Assembly: GCA_033344775.1 (NCBI GenBank)
Contig: JAWPMT010000005.1
Span: forward strand, 727,501 to 791,500
DNA: 64,000 nucleotides
Source: Cytophagales bacterium
GTDB taxonomy: Bacteria > Bacteroidota > Bacteroidia > Cytophagales > Cyclobacteriaceae
Reading direction: 5' to 3'
Under the pieces are notes generated by a model that did not search any database, was not told the origin of the DNA, and saw only the letters and a program-made list of their open reading frames with translations. Each line of letters begins with the position of its first letter. The stretch's first letter is position 1. The position numbers were made by a program, and so were the translations under genes. Below are positions 1 to 9,346 of this stretch, in pieces.

Positions 1-309
1 ATTGGGGCGATTTACATCATTCAAGGTTTTGTCATTTCGAAAATCCTATAATCTTCACTATAACTTCAACTCAATTGACTTTTTAGAGTAAAATCAGAAT
101 GCAAATATAAATTGTGCTTATAGTAATATGGAATGGATACTGCGGCAGGCCCGCCAGTGCCGGCCTGGTAAGAGGAATTGGTCTTCGATAAACTCAGACT
201 ATAGCTGCAATCATATTGACCAACTGCGGAGGGCGACCCCTCGATAAACTCGGGGTGACACATTTCGACAAGCTAGCTCAGCGTGACCTCTACTGCCTTT
301 TCTGAATAT
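1..309. other. Intergenic region with dispersed-repeat fragments
   Basis: No supportable gene is seen. The stretch from about 131 to 293 is made of short repeat fragments: a GC-rich palindromic piece (gcaggcccgcc / ggcctg, 141-168) and several variants of the motif TCGATAAACTC / TTCGACAAGC-CTCAGCGTGAC (185-293). A diverged copy of the latter is found at about 29099-29158. A 65-codon reading frame on the minus strand across this region has repeat-derived composition and is not credible as a gene. Confidence 0.5.
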
Positions 310-777
310 TTAATTATCCGGGCGGTTTTCGCAATTCATGTTTTTGCAATTGGCGTATAGGATCAATGAATGATGGATGACATCAAATTGCAATAACTCG
401 CCAACGGTATTCTGAATATTCTGGATTCGTGGGTCGCAGAACTCCACCACTTTATTGCAATCTGTGCAAATGAGGTGATCATGCTGTCGAAAACCAAAGG
501 ATTTTTCGTATTGGGCGATGTTCTTGCCGAATTGGTGTTTTGTAACAAGGTCGCATTCACTTAATAAATCCAGTGTATTATAAACGGTAGCCCGGCTGAC
601 CCGGTAGTTTTTCTCCTTCATACTGATGTAGAGTAGCTCCACATCAAAATGATCTTTTCTGGTATAAATCTCTTCGAGAATAGCGAACCTCTCAGGTGTC
701 TTACGAAGGTTCTTTTTCTCTAAAAACGCGGTAAAAATTTTCTTTACTTCCTCGAATATCGTCTCCGTCTGCGTCAT
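310..777 (-). CDS. fur: Fur family transcriptional regulator
   Basis: A 155-aa metal-dependent repressor of the Fur superfamily. The N-terminal winged helix (about 20-85) contains the family's [14 protein letters not shown] recognition helix at 60-72. The dimerisation domain has the HDH motif (99-101), a CxxC pair (Cys104, Cys107) and a second pair near the C-terminus (Cys144, Cys149), the usual structural zinc site. Length matches Fur. Whether it senses iron, zinc or peroxide cannot be told from sequence alone. The gene follows rel by only 14 bases on the same strand, so the two are probably cotranscribed. Confidence 0.9.
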   Translation of the reverse strand: MTQTETIFEEVKKIFTAFLEKKNLRKTPERFAILEEIYTRKDHFDVELLYISMKEKNYRVSRATVYNTLDLLSECDLVTKHQFGKNIAQYEKSFGFRQHDHLICTDCNKVVEFCDPRIQNIQNTVGELLQFDVIHHSLILYANCKNMNCENRPDN

Positions 778-791
778 ATTTCAAAGATAGA

Positions 792-3008
792 TCAAATCTC
801 ATTATTGCTGTAGCGTGATACATTGAGCACTCCCTCAACATTCTCTAATTTTCTGATCATTAGATCCAGGTGCTCCGTATCTTCTATGAATAACTGGATC
901 TCTCCTTCAAAAATTCCCCCTTCGGTATTGATTTTCATGGAACGCATATTAATCCGCAGTTCACTGGAAATCACATTGGACACATCCGAAATAAGTCCCA
1001 ACCGATCCGTACCAATGATTTTGATTGCCGCTTCAAAGGTCTCATCTTGCTGAGAAGACCACTGAGCTTTTACCACCCGGTAACCATAGTTGGAGAGCAA
1101 TTCCGGGGCATTTGGACAGTTGGTCCGATGAATTTTGATTCCTTCTGCCACTGTTACAAATCCAAACACATCATCTCCAGGGATAGGATTGCAACATTTG
1201 GAGAGCTTATATTCCATGACATCTTTGTCTTCTCCAATGAGCAGGATATCCCCTTTTTCAGCCGGGGCTTTGGTCTTAGATTTCGATGTTTTTACGGCTG
1301 GAATGGGAACCGGCTTTTGGACTTTTTCCTCTTGGGAAGTATCATGAAACTTCTTTATGTCATTGTGTTCAATCTTCCCTTTACCTATTAAAAAGTAGAG
1401 TTCGGTGGGTGTGGGCACATTGAAGAATGTGATCATCTTATTAAGCGTAGCCTGGTCAAATGGCTGTTTGATCTGTTTCAGTTTTCTTTTGACCACTTCC
1501 TTGCCCTCTGCCGCGAATTTCTTTCGCTCTTCTTTTAGCGCTTCTTTGATGCCGTTTTTCGCTTTGGAACTGACCACATATTTCAACCAATCCTCGCTAG
1601 GTTTCTGCTTTTTGGAAGTGAGGATCTCTACCTGGTCGCCATTCTTGAACTTGTAATTTAATGGCACCAATTTTTGATTCACTTTAGCCCCAATGCATCT
1701 GGCACCTATTTCTGTATGTATATCAAAAGCAAAATCCAGGGTCGTGGCTCCGTTTGGCAAAGTGACCAGATCTCCTTTTGGGGTAAAAGTAAATACCTCT
1801 TCACTGTATAGGTTTGACCGGAAATCGTCTACAAACTCAATGGCATTGGAATCACTCTGCTCAAGTACCTCCCGGACTTTCGCAATCCACATTTCCAGCC
1901 CCATTTCGTTTTGACCGGCGCTGTTTTCTTTGTACTTCCAGTGAGCCGCATAGCCTTTTTCGGCAATGTCATCCATTCTTTTGGTTCGGATCTGTACTTC
2001 TACCCACTGGCCACGATCACTCATAACAGTCGTGTGTAGTGACTCATACCCATTGGCCTTTGGCATAGATATCCAGTCTCTCAATCTTTCCGGATTGGGT
2101 TGATAAAAATCCGTTACGATGGAATAGGCTTGCCAACACAAAGCTTTTTCCGCCTGCATGGGTGTTTCCAAAATGATCCTGATTGCAAATAGATCATAGA
2201 CTTCTTCAAATGAAACTCCCTGTTTTTGCATCTTATTCCAGATGGAATTGATGGACTTGGGACGTCCCTTGATCTCGTAATTGACGCCTAGAGCATCAAG
2301 AGAGTCTTTGATCGGTCGCACAAACTTCTTAATGAACTTATTACGTGCCTGACGTGACGCGTTGATCTTGTTTGCTACATCGACATAAACTTCATTATCT
2401 GTAATCTTCAAACAAAGGTCTTCCAATTCTGATTTGATGGCATAGAGGCCCAAACGGTGTGCCAGGGGTGCATATATGAATTTGGTCTCTGAAGCAATCT
2501 TCAATTGTTTGTCCCTGGGCATGCTTTCGAGGGTACGCATATTGTGTAACCTGTCCGCTAGTTTGATCAGAATTACCCTCACATCTTCAGAAAGTGTAAG
2601 GATCATCTTCCTGAAATTTTCTGCTTGTTGAGAAGACCCTTGATCAAAAACTCCAGATATCTTGGTCAACCCATCAATGATCTTCGCGACTTTCGGACCA
2701 AAGAGTCTTTCAATATCAGAAAGCTGGATCTCAGTATCTTCCACCACGTCATGCAAAAGTGCAGCCACGATGGATGTAGTACCCAGACCTATTTCATCCA
2801 CACAAATCATGGAAACTTCAATAGGATGGAAAATATAGGGTTCACCGGAACGTCGCCTCATCCCCTGATGGGCTTCCATAGACGTATTGAACGCCTTTCT
2901 TATGACTCTGGCATCATTGTCTTTTAGAACCGGCTTGGCATGTCTTAGCAGCGTTCGGTACTTGCGAACAATTTGTTTCTTTTCGTCTTCTTGCTCGAAT
3001 TCACGCAT
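792..3008 (-). CDS. rel: Bifunctional (p)ppGpp synthetase/hydrolase
   Basis: A 738-aa RelA/SpoT homologue (RSH) that makes and degrades (p)ppGpp. Order of domains: HD hydrolase with His61, His86-Asp87 and the LADRLHNMRTLE block (150-161) all intact; synthetase with the RLRDWISMPKANGYESLHT block around 308-326 and EVQIRT; TGS (about 398-458); a Cys-containing zinc-finger-like region (KLSKCCNPIPGDDVFG); C-terminal ACT domain (about 660-735). Because both catalytic centres look intact it should be bifunctional, as is usual where a single long RSH is present. First gene of a rel-fur pair and divergent from the tRNA-Leu gene at 3077. Confidence 0.95.
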   Translation of the reverse strand: MREFEQEDEKKQIVRKYRTLLRHAKPVLKDNDARVIRKAFNTSMEAHQGMRRRSGEPYIFHPIEVSMICVDEIGLGTTSIVAALLHDVVEDTEIQLSDIERLFGPKVAKIIDGLTKISGVFDQGSSQQAENFRKMILTLSEDVRVILIKLADRLHNMRTLESMPRDKQLKIASETKFIYAPLAHRLGLYAIKSELEDLCLKITDNEVYVDVANKINASRQARNKFIKKFVRPIKDSLDALGVNYEIKGRPKSINSIWNKMQKQGVSFEEVYDLFAIRIILETPMQAEKALCWQAYSIVTDFYQPNPERLRDWISMPKANGYESLHTTVMSDRGQWVEVQIRTKRMDDIAEKGYAAHWKYKENSAGQNEMGLEMWIAKVREVLEQSDSNAIEFVDDFRSNLYSEEVFTFTPKGDLVTLPNGATTLDFAFDIHTEIGARCIGAKVNQKLVPLNYKFKNGDQVEILTSKKQKPSEDWLKYVVSSKAKNGIKEALKEERKKFAAEGKEVVKRKLKQIKQPFDQATLNKMITFFNVPTPTELYFLIGKGKIEHNDIKKFHDTSQEEKVQKPVPIPAVKTSKSKTKAPAEKGDILLIGEDKDVMEYKLSKCCNPIPGDDVFGFVTVAEGIKIHRTNCPNAPELLSNYGYRVVKAQWSSQQDETFEAAIKIIGTDRLGLISDVSNVISSELRINMRSMKINTEGGIFEGEIQLFIEDTEHLDLMIRKLENVEGVLNVSRYSNNEI

Positions 3009-3076
3009 TTATTTGCATAATACTTAAACAAAGGTGCATAGATATAATTTTTTAGCTATCTTCGCACTCCGATTTT

Positions 3077-3158
3077 GCGGATGTGGCGAAATTGGTAGAC
3101 GCACTAGACTTAGGATCTAGCGCCGCGAGGCATGGGGGTTCGAGTCCCTCCATCCGCA
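3077..3158 (+). tRNA. tRNA-Leu (anticodon UAG)
   Basis: Seven-base acceptor stem GCGGATG (3077-3083) pairs with CATCCGC (3151-3157), followed by discriminator A3158. The D arm GCGAAATTGGTAGACGC is typical for leucine. The anticodon stem CTAGA/TCTAG encloses loop CTTAGGA, with anticodon TAG at 3111-3113. A variable arm and the T loop GGTTCGAGTCC follow. The CCA end is not fully encoded (the genome reads A-CA-A). It decodes CUA and, by wobble, other CUN codons. Confidence 0.95.
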
Positions 3159-3164
3159 CAATTA

Positions 3165-3198
3165 CCCTCTTATGACTTGTTAGCATAAGGGGGTTTTT
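3165..3198 (+). terminator. Rho-independent terminator after tRNA-Leu
   Basis: CCCTCTTATG (3165-3174) pairs with CATAAGGGGG (3184-3193), ten pairs with one U-G wobble and a nine-base loop, directly followed by TTTTT. It ends the tRNA-Leu transcript before tig. Confidence 0.8.
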
Positions 3199-3230
3199 AG
3201 TTTTAAATGACATCTTAAATTATTTCAAAA

Positions 3231-4556
3231 TTGGATATCTCACTTGATAAAACCGAAAACAACGAGGCCTTAATTAAAATTAGCCTAAAGCAAGAGGATT
3301 ATCAACAAGGTGTTGACCAAAAAATAAAGGACTTCAGTAAAAAGGCCAACTTGAAAGGATTTCGTCCTGGAAAGGTCCCTCCTGGTCTTATCCGAAAAAT
3401 GTATGGCAAATCAATCCTGGCTGAAGAAATCAATAGAATCCTTGGTGAGGAGCTTACAAAATACATTCGAGAGAGTGATTTAAGAATTCTCGGTGAGCCG
3501 ATGCCAAGACGTGAGGAAATGGAGGCTATCAACTGGGAAACACAAAAAGAATTTGAATTCACTTATGATGCCGGGTATGCCGGTGAATTTGACCTGAAAG
3601 TTGATAAGAAGGTCAAGGTTGACATGGCTAAGATCAAAGTAGATGATACCGTAATTGAAGAAACTATCGGCAATCTACAACGTCAGTTTGGCGAAACTTC
3701 TCCTGCTGAAGAAGTTTCTGAAGGAGATACAGTCTACGGACAAATAACTGCAGAAAGCATCGAACTGGATCGGGAGATTACGATTGAATTGAAAGAAGCT
3801 GAAAAAGCGGGTATCAATAAATTCAAAGGCCTGAAAGTCGATGACACCTTGACTATCGACGGCAAGAAGTTTTTTAAAGATGCAGATTACGTCACCCGAC
3901 TAGCTGGCTTGACGGCAGACCAGGTAAAAACAGCCAAGGCCAAATATGAATTCACTGTGAAGGGAATCACACATGTCGAGCCCTCTGAAGTGAATCAAGA
4001 GCTATTCGACAAAACTTTTGGAGCTGGAAACGTCGATTCTGAAGAGGTTTTCAAAGAGAAAGTGAGTGAGACACTTTCTCAGACGTACAGTAAGGAAAGT
4101 GATCAGCTTTTCTTCATGAAAGTCCGAGACGAATTAGTGGAGAAATCAGGTATCACCTTACCAGACAGCTTTTTGAAGACCTGGTTGAAGGCTACCAATG
4201 AGAACATGACTGACGAATTGCTGGACAATGAGTATGATCAATATGCTAAAGAGCTCCGATGGTCATTGATCAGTGATAAAATCTCAGCTGATAATGATCT
4301 TAAGGTTGAGCACGAAGATGTGATGACCGAAGCTAAAGCTCAAATTGTGCAGCAATTTGGCGGACCAGCCATTGCGGAGCAATTGGGCGATCAACTGGAT
4401 CAATTTGCCAACAACTATCTGCAAGGTGAAAATGGCCAGAATTACATGAAAGTATTCAATCAAGTGAAAGGAACGAAGGTGTTTGAATTCGTAAAAGGAG
4501 AGATAACGGTAAAAGAGAAAGAGGTCACGCTCGAAGAGTTCCGTAAATTGGTCTAA
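3231..4556 (+). CDS. tig: Trigger factor (ribosome-associated chaperone)
   Basis: A 441-aa trigger factor that binds the ribosome near the exit tunnel and shields nascent chains. The N-terminal ribosome-binding domain carries the signature GFRPGKVP (about 43-50). A divergent FKBP-like middle domain (GDTVYGQITAES region, about 150-235) and a long helical C-terminal domain follow. The reading frame begins with TTG at 3231 (translated MDISLDKTENNEALIKI); no ATG lies in the region where family members start, so TTG is the best start. It precedes clpP-clpX, the classical tig-clpP-clpX order, but a strong terminator (4595-4621) separates it from clpP. Confidence 0.93.
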   Translation: MDISLDKTENNEALIKISLKQEDYQQGVDQKIKDFSKKANLKGFRPGKVPPGLIRKMYGKSILAEEINRILGEELTKYIRESDLRILGEPMPRREEMEAINWETQKEFEFTYDAGYAGEFDLKVDKKVKVDMAKIKVDDTVIEETIGNLQRQFGETSPAEEVSEGDTVYGQITAESIELDREITIELKEAEKAGINKFKGLKVDDTLTIDGKKFFKDADYVTRLAGLTADQVKTAKAKYEFTVKGITHVEPSEVNQELFDKTFGAGNVDSEEVFKEKVSETLSQTYSKESDQLFFMKVRDELVEKSGITLPDSFLKTWLKATNENMTDELLDNEYDQYAKELRWSLISDKISADNDLKVEHEDVMTEAKAQIVQQFGGPAIAEQLGDQLDQFANNYLQGENGQNYMKVFNQVKGTKVFEFVKGEITVKEKEVTLEEFRKLV

Positions 4557-4594
4557 CCTAAAGAACTTAAGATCGCATTAATGAGTTAATAGAG

Positions 4595-4621
4595 AAGTCC
4601 TCACTTATGAGGACTTTTTTT
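4595..4621 (+). terminator. Rho-independent terminator after tig
   Basis: AAGTCCTCA (4595-4603), loop CTTA, TGAGGACTT (4608-4616): a perfect nine-base-pair stem running into a T-rich tract. It lies between tig and clpP. Confidence 0.85.
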
Positions 4622-4650
4622 ATTTTTGTTAAAATACGCACTACACATAA

Positions 4651-5319
4651 ATGATTAATAAAGAAGAATTTAGAAAATTCGCAGTTAAAGGACAGGGAAT
4701 TAGTGGCACCACTTTCGATGCTTATGCCGACCGTGTTGAAAATATGACGCGAGCGGTTATCGAGGAAAGGCCAACCAACTTCAGGGAAATTGATGTTTTC
4801 TCAAGACTGATCATGGATCGAATCATTTTCCTGGGCATGCAAGTTGAAGAGGGTATTGGTAATGTCATTACAGCGCAATTGCTATTCCTGGAATCCGTAG
4901 ATGCTAAAAAAGATATCCTTCTCTATATCAATAGTCCGGGTGGATCTGTATATGCTGGTCTTGGCATGTATGATACGATGCAATATGTTGGACCTGATGT
5001 GGCCACCATATGTACGGGCATGGCTGCTTCTATGGGAGCCGTATTGATGGCTGGTGGAGCCAAAGGAAAGCGTTCTGCTCTTCCTCATGCAAGAATTATG
5101 ATCCATCAACCCAGCGGTGGCATGCAAGGACAGTCTCGCGATATGGAGATCACTTTGAAGCAAATGCAAGAGCTTAGAAAAGACCTCTATACGATTCTCG
5201 CCGGTCATACCGGTAAAACTTACGAAGAAATAGAACAAGACTCTGACAGGGACTACTGGATGAGGGCCTCCGAAGCCAAAGAATACGGCTTGATCGATGA
5301 GGTGTTAATCAAAAAGTAA
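4651..5319 (+). CDS. clpP: ATP-dependent Clp protease proteolytic subunit
   Basis: A 222-aa serine protease that forms the tetradecameric chamber fed by ClpX. The catalytic triad is visible: Ser127 in TGMAASMGA, His152 in RIMIHQPSGG and Asp201 in DSDRDYW. The N-terminus is about 25 residues longer than the E. coli mature enzyme, common in Bacteroidota. The gene lies 11 bases upstream of clpX, so the two form an operon. Confidence 0.96.
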   Translation: MINKEEFRKFAVKGQGISGTTFDAYADRVENMTRAVIEERPTNFREIDVFSRLIMDRIIFLGMQVEEGIGNVITAQLLFLESVDAKKDILLYINSPGGSVYAGLGMYDTMQYVGPDVATICTGMAASMGAVLMAGGAKGKRSALPHARIMIHQPSGGMQGQSRDMEITLKQMQELRKDLYTILAGHTGKTYEEIEQDSDRDYWMRASEAKEYGLIDEVLIKK

Positions 5320-5330
5320 ATCAATAATTT

Positions 5331-6560
5331 ATGGCACAAGTCACTTGTAGTTTTTGCGGACGCAATAAGAAGGATGTGGACCTGATGATCTCAGGGATAC
5401 ATGCTCACATCTGTGACAAATGTATTACACAGGCTCAGCAGATCCTCAATGAGGAACTGAAGACCAAAGATGATCCTGAAACGCCAAACTTCAATTTGAT
5501 CAAACCGATCGACATGAAGCGGCATCTTGATGAATTTGTGGTCGGACAAGACGAGGCAAAAAGATACATGTCCGTAGCGGTCTATAATCACTACAAGCGG
5601 CTTATGCAGCAAAAAAATAAAGACGATGTGGTCATTGAAAAGTCCAACATCGTCATGGTAGGACAAACGGGTACTGGCAAAACTTACCTGGCCCGTACCC
5701 TTGCCAAAATCCTACAGGTTCCTTTCTGTATCGCTGATGCCACTGTTTTGACTGAAGCGGGTTATGTCGGCGAAGATGTGGAAAGTATCCTGACCCGACT
5801 ACTACAGGCAGCTAACTACGAAGTAGAATCTGCTGAACGTGGCATTGTTTACATCGATGAGTTAGATAAAATTGCCCGTAAGTCTGATAACCCTTCTATT
5901 ACAAGAGATGTGAGTGGTGAAGGTGTACAGCAAGCGCTTTTGAAATTACTGGAAGGAACGAGTGTGAATGTCCCTCCTCAAGGCGGAAGGAAACACCCGG
6001 ACCAGAAAATGATTTCGGTCAACACTGAGAATATTCTTTTCATTTGTGGTGGTGCTTTTGACGGTATTGAACGACATATCGGTAACCGACTCAATACACG
6101 CCCAATTGGATTTGTGAGTGATGAGGATAACGGGTTTCAACACCTTGATAAGTCGAACTTACTCCAGTATATCACTGCACAGGACCTCAAAAGCTTTGGC
6201 TTGATCCCTGAATTGATTGGTCGGCTTCCGGTACTTACACACCTCGATCCTCTCAATGAAGAGGCGTTGAAGAAGATTTTGAAAGAGCCTAAGAATGCAC
6301 TGATCAAGCAATACCAAAAGCTCTTCGAAATGGAAGATGTAAAACTGGAGCTGGAAGAAGGCGCATTGGATTATATTGTGGAGAAAGCCATGGAATTCAA
6401 ACTGGGAGCAAGAGGATTGCGATCCATTTTTGAAGCTATCATCACTGATGCCATGTTTGAAATTCCTTCTGCGGAAGATGTTAAGGAAATGGTCATTGAT
6501 CGTTCTTACGCTGAGGAGAAATTTGAAAAGAGCAAATTCAATAAGCTCAAGGCAGCTTAA
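5331..6560 (+). CDS. clpX: ATP-dependent Clp protease ATP-binding subunit ClpX
   Basis: A 409-aa AAA+ unfoldase. The N-terminal C4 zinc-binding domain has Cys6, Cys9, Cys28 and Cys31. Walker A is GQTGTGKT (111-118) and Walker [10 protein letters not shown] with Asp176-Glu177. The C-terminal small domain carries the [10 protein letters not shown] sensor-2 motif. Length is standard. Its TAA stop overlaps, on the opposite strand, the TAA stop of lpxB: the palindrome TTAA at 6557-6560 serves both genes. Confidence 0.96.
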   Translation: MAQVTCSFCGRNKKDVDLMISGIHAHICDKCITQAQQILNEELKTKDDPETPNFNLIKPIDMKRHLDEFVVGQDEAKRYMSVAVYNHYKRLMQQKNKDDVVIEKSNIVMVGQTGTGKTYLARTLAKILQVPFCIADATVLTEAGYVGEDVESILTRLLQAANYEVESAERGIVYIDELDKIARKSDNPSITRDVSGEGVQQALLKLLEGTSVNVPPQGGRKHPDQKMISVNTENILFICGGAFDGIERHIGNRLNTRPIGFVSDEDNGFQHLDKSNLLQYITAQDLKSFGLIPELIGRLPVLTHLDPLNEEALKKILKEPKNALIKQYQKLFEMEDVKLELEEGALDYIVEKAMEFKLGARGLRSIFEAIITDAMFEIPSAEDVKEMVIDRSYAEEKFEKSKFNKLKAA

Positions 6561-7663
6561 TCACTTTCTTTCATCCAGGCTGTGATATCTTCTGCTACTT
6601 TTTGAGAAGCAGAATAACTTCCTATTTGATGGTTTAGTTTCTTGTAGTTGTTCAACATCCGTTGACGATATCCGTCCTTTTCAAAGATCCTTTCCACTTC
6701 TTTCAAAACGATCTCCGGCGTGTATTCATGTTGCACGAACTCTTGAACTACCCTGTCATCTAAAATCAAATTGACCAGGGATATAAACCGAACTTTTATC
6801 ACCGCCCGGGCAATCCAATAAGAAATCTTACTCGTTCGGTAACATACCACCTGCGGAATATTCAACAAGGCCGTTTCTAACGTAGCTGTCCCTGAAGTCA
6901 CAATGGCAGCATCTGACGCCCGGAGAACTTCATACGTCTTACCCAAAAAGACCTGCACATTTACCAATCCTTCAAGCGGTTTGTAATGAATTTCATCCAC
7001 ATTATCTACCGCAGCGATAAGAAAATGCCAGTCAGGCCTGAGACGTGCGCATTCAATGATCATTTTGATGGAAGTTTGAACTTCCTGCACTCTACTACCC
7101 GGCAAATAGGCAATTTTGGTGTCTGTGAAATGGTTAATCGAAAGGTCTGTAAAAACATGTTGCTTAATTTCTTCCACTACAGGATTTCCAACATAATGCA
7201 CTGGGCAATCATGTCTCTGAAAGAAATCAACTTCAAACGGAAGAATACTGTACAATCGATTGACATACTTTTTGATCGAATTGGCTCTACTCTCTTTCCA
7301 TGCCCATGCTTTCGGGGCAATGTAGTAGGCTACTTTGAATTGGTGTGAATTGGCAAAACGAGCCATTCTGAGGTTGAACCCCGGAAAATCAATTAAGATG
7401 AGTACATTTGGTCGGAACCTCAGTATCTCCCGCTCACATTCTTTCAATCTGCGGGAAATCCCTTGTAGATTCTGAACTACTTCGATGAAACCCATGAAGG
7501 AGATCTCCCTGTAATGAGCGACGAGATCCATACCCTGTTCCGCCATTTGATCTCCACCATAACCTCTTAGCTCAGCTTCCGGTTGCAGATTCAGGAGTTG
7601 TTTAATTAAAAAAGCCCCATGCAGATCTCCGGATCTCTCCCCCGCAATCAGGAAATATTTCAA
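6557..7663 (-). CDS. lpxB: Lipid-A-disaccharide synthase
   Basis: A 368-aa glycosyltransferase (family GT19) that joins UDP-2,3-diacylglucosamine and lipid X to form the lipid A disaccharide at the inner face of the cytoplasmic membrane. It begins [17 protein letters not shown], the family's N-terminal signature, and has [10 protein letters not shown] near 130 and a [20 protein letters not shown] block in the C-terminal half that binds the nucleotide sugar. Length is normal. It lies 28 bases downstream of the pterin synthase gene, probably in one operon, and converges on clpX. Confidence 0.93.
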   Translation of the reverse strand: MKYFLIAGERSGDLHGAFLIKQLLNLQPEAELRGYGGDQMAEQGMDLVAHYREISFMGFIEVVQNLQGISRRLKECEREILRFRPNVLILIDFPGFNLRMARFANSHQFKVAYYIAPKAWAWKESRANSIKKYVNRLYSILPFEVDFFQRHDCPVHYVGNPVVEEIKQHVFTDLSINHFTDTKIAYLPGSRVQEVQTSIKMIIECARLRPDWHFLIAAVDNVDEIHYKPLEGLVNVQVFLGKTYEVLRASDAAIVTSGTATLETALLNIPQVVCYRTSKISYWIARAVIKVRFISLVNLILDDRVVQEFVQHEYTPEIVLKEVERIFEKDGYRQRMLNNYKKLNHQIGSYSASQKVAEDITAWMKESD

Positions 7664-7691
7664 TGTGTCAGGGTGTTTTCTTCACCAGCTT

Positions 7692-8114
7692 TCATTCTCC
7701 GAAGTATTCAACGAAGTTTCGTGGCGTTTCGTAAAGCTTTAGGGAATGCAACTGTGCCTTAGGGGCAATCTCTTTGACTTTAGGTGCCAGTATTTGCCAA
7801 AATTGAAAAATGAGATTTTCGCAACTGGGCAATATATCTTCCATAAAAGGAACGTCCAGGTTCAGGTTCTTATGATCGACCTTCTCCGTGATTTCGACCC
7901 TAACCAGTGTGCTCAGTCTTTTCAAATCCACTACAAAGCCAGTGTCCGGATCAGGTACTCCTTTCACTGTTACGATCAACTCAAAGTTGTGCCCATGCCA
8001 ATTTTCATTGGCACACGGACCAAATACTTCGGCATTCCTCTCCCTACTCCATTTCGGATTATACAGCTTATGTGCGGCGTTGAAATGCTCCTTCCTGCTT
8101 ACGTAAATCATCAT
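7692..8114 (-). CDS. 6-pyruvoyl/6-carboxy-tetrahydropterin synthase family protein
   Basis: A 140-aa T-fold enzyme acting on dihydroneopterin triphosphate. Zinc ligands His15, His40 and His42 and the nucleophile Cys34 are visible. The spacing is Cys-x5-His-Gly-His (Cys34 to His40). From family knowledge this spacing is typical of 6-pyruvoyl-tetrahydropterin synthases (PTPS-II), while queuosine QueD usually shows Cys-x3-His-Gly-His. The protein may therefore make tetrahydropterin rather than the queuosine precursor; a queE gene does exist at 24.3-24.9 kb, so QueD remains possible. It probably shares an operon with lpxB and is divergent from hldD. Confidence 0.8.
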   Translation of the reverse strand: MMIYVSRKEHFNAAHKLYNPKWSRERNAEVFGPCANENWHGHNFELIVTVKGVPDPDTGFVVDLKRLSTLVRVEITEKVDHKNLNLDVPFMEDILPSCENLIFQFWQILAPKVKEIAPKAQLHSLKLYETPRNFVEYFGE

Positions 8115-8199
8115 TTCGTCATTTCAATTGCAAAGATAAGAGGTTCTTTCTCATCTATTTTGCTTGCTGCGTGTTTATGATGCGTACTAATTTCGCAAT

Positions 8200-9162
8200 A
8201 TGATAGTTGTAACCGGGGCCGCAGGATTTATTGGCAGTTGTCTGATCGGAAAATTGAATGCTGAAAATTTCAATCATATCATTGCTGTTGATCAATTCGG
8301 GGATGCCCAAAAAGAACACAACCTCAAGGGTAAGCAGCTAAAAAAGATCGAAAGGGATTCTTTTTTTGAGTGGCTGGATGAACATTTCAGGCATGTGGAA
8401 TTCATCTTTCACCTGGGTGCCCGAACAGATACCGCGGAATTTGACCGGGAACTTCTACACAAACTCAATACGGCATACACACAACAAGTCTGGAAGAAAT
8501 GTGTGGCATATCAAATTCCATTGGTCTACGCTAGTTCTGCCGCTACTTATGGCTTGAGTCTCGAACCTAGCGAAGATGATGAGAAGAATATCAAAGACCT
8601 CACCCCTCTTAATCCTTACGGAGAATCCAAGCAAGCTTTTGACTTATGGGCACTAGCTGAAACCGAAAAACCATTTTATTGGGCCGGGTTGAAATTCTTC
8701 AATGTTTATGGGCCTAACGAGTATCATAAATCCCGGATGGCTTCAGTGGTTTATCATGCGTTTCGGCAGATTTCAAAAACGGGTGAAATGAAATTGTTCA
8801 GGTCCCATCATCCGGATTTTGAGGACGGCCACCAACAGCGTGATTTCATCTATGTGAAGGATGTTGTTGATGTGATGTACTGGCTTATGAGGTATCGCAA
8901 AAATTCGGGTATTTACAACCTCGGCACCGGGCAATCAAACACCTTTCTAGGGCTTACTCATGCGGTTTTTGACGCGCTGGAAAAACCCCGGAAAATATCC
9001 TTCATCGATACTCCTGAAGATATTCGAGAAAAATATCAATATTTCACGGAGGCTAAGATGTCCAAATTGCGGTCCATTGGATATGAGGAACCGTTTTGTA
9101 ACCTGGAAGAAGGTGTCAGGGATTATGTTAGGAATTACCTTAAGGGGAGTCAATATTATTAA
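8200..9162 (+). CDS. hldD: ADP-L-glycero-D-manno-heptose 6-epimerase
   Basis: A 320-aa short-chain (extended SDR) epimerase giving ADP-L-glycero-D-manno-heptose for the lipopolysaccharide core. The Rossmann motif is TGAAGFIGS (5-13). The active site shows SSAATYG and PYGESK (Tyr-x3-Lys). The family-specific segment NVYGPNEYHKSRMASVVYH, then RDFIYVKDVVDVMYW and YNLGTGQSNTF, match HldD better than other sugar epimerases. It lies near lpxB, both being envelope LPS genes, but on the other strand. Confidence 0.88.
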   Translation: MIVVTGAAGFIGSCLIGKLNAENFNHIIAVDQFGDAQKEHNLKGKQLKKIERDSFFEWLDEHFRHVEFIFHLGARTDTAEFDRELLHKLNTAYTQQVWKKCVAYQIPLVYASSAATYGLSLEPSEDDEKNIKDLTPLNPYGESKQAFDLWALAETEKPFYWAGLKFFNVYGPNEYHKSRMASVVYHAFRQISKTGEMKLFRSHHPDFEDGHQQRDFIYVKDVVDVMYWLMRYRKNSGIYNLGTGQSNTFLGLTHAVFDALEKPRKISFIDTPEDIREKYQYFTEAKMSKLRSIGYEEPFCNLEEGVRDYVRNYLKGSQYY

Positions 9163-9182
9163 CAGAAATATTTGAGAAAATA

Positions 9183-9285
9183 GATTCAAAAGGACACAAA
9201 TACTCTCCTCTTTGAAGTGGCTTAATCAAAAATAGTTCCGAACAACCCACCCCTCACCCCTCCCAAGAGGGGATTCTTTATCATT
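9183..9285 (+). repeat. Dispersed element copy with terminator-like hairpin
   Basis: The 17 bases at 9183-9199 (GATTCAAAAGGACACAA) occur as an exact reverse complement at 60804-60820, with similarity continuing through TACTCTCCTCT. The right part, CAACCCACC..., also resembles the 60.75 kb copy. It ends in CCCCTC-CCAA-GAGGGG (9257-9272) followed by ATTCTTTA, a weak terminator for hldD. Confidence 0.6.
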
Positions 9286-9346
9286 CGCCGAAATAAATTT
9301 TACGTCGAAAAATCCCGAAATAAAGTCCTTTAAGAAATGAGTATTA

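Noticed and set aside
66-263. 65-codon minus-strand reading frame at the window edge
   Set aside because: Its sequence derives from dispersed intergenic repeats (GATAAACTC, GACAAGC) and shows no protein-like pattern.
8159-8195. hldD promoter TTTG / TAATTTCG
   Set aside because: The spacer is 25 bases and the second box has a mismatch and ends only five bases before the ATG, so support is too weak.
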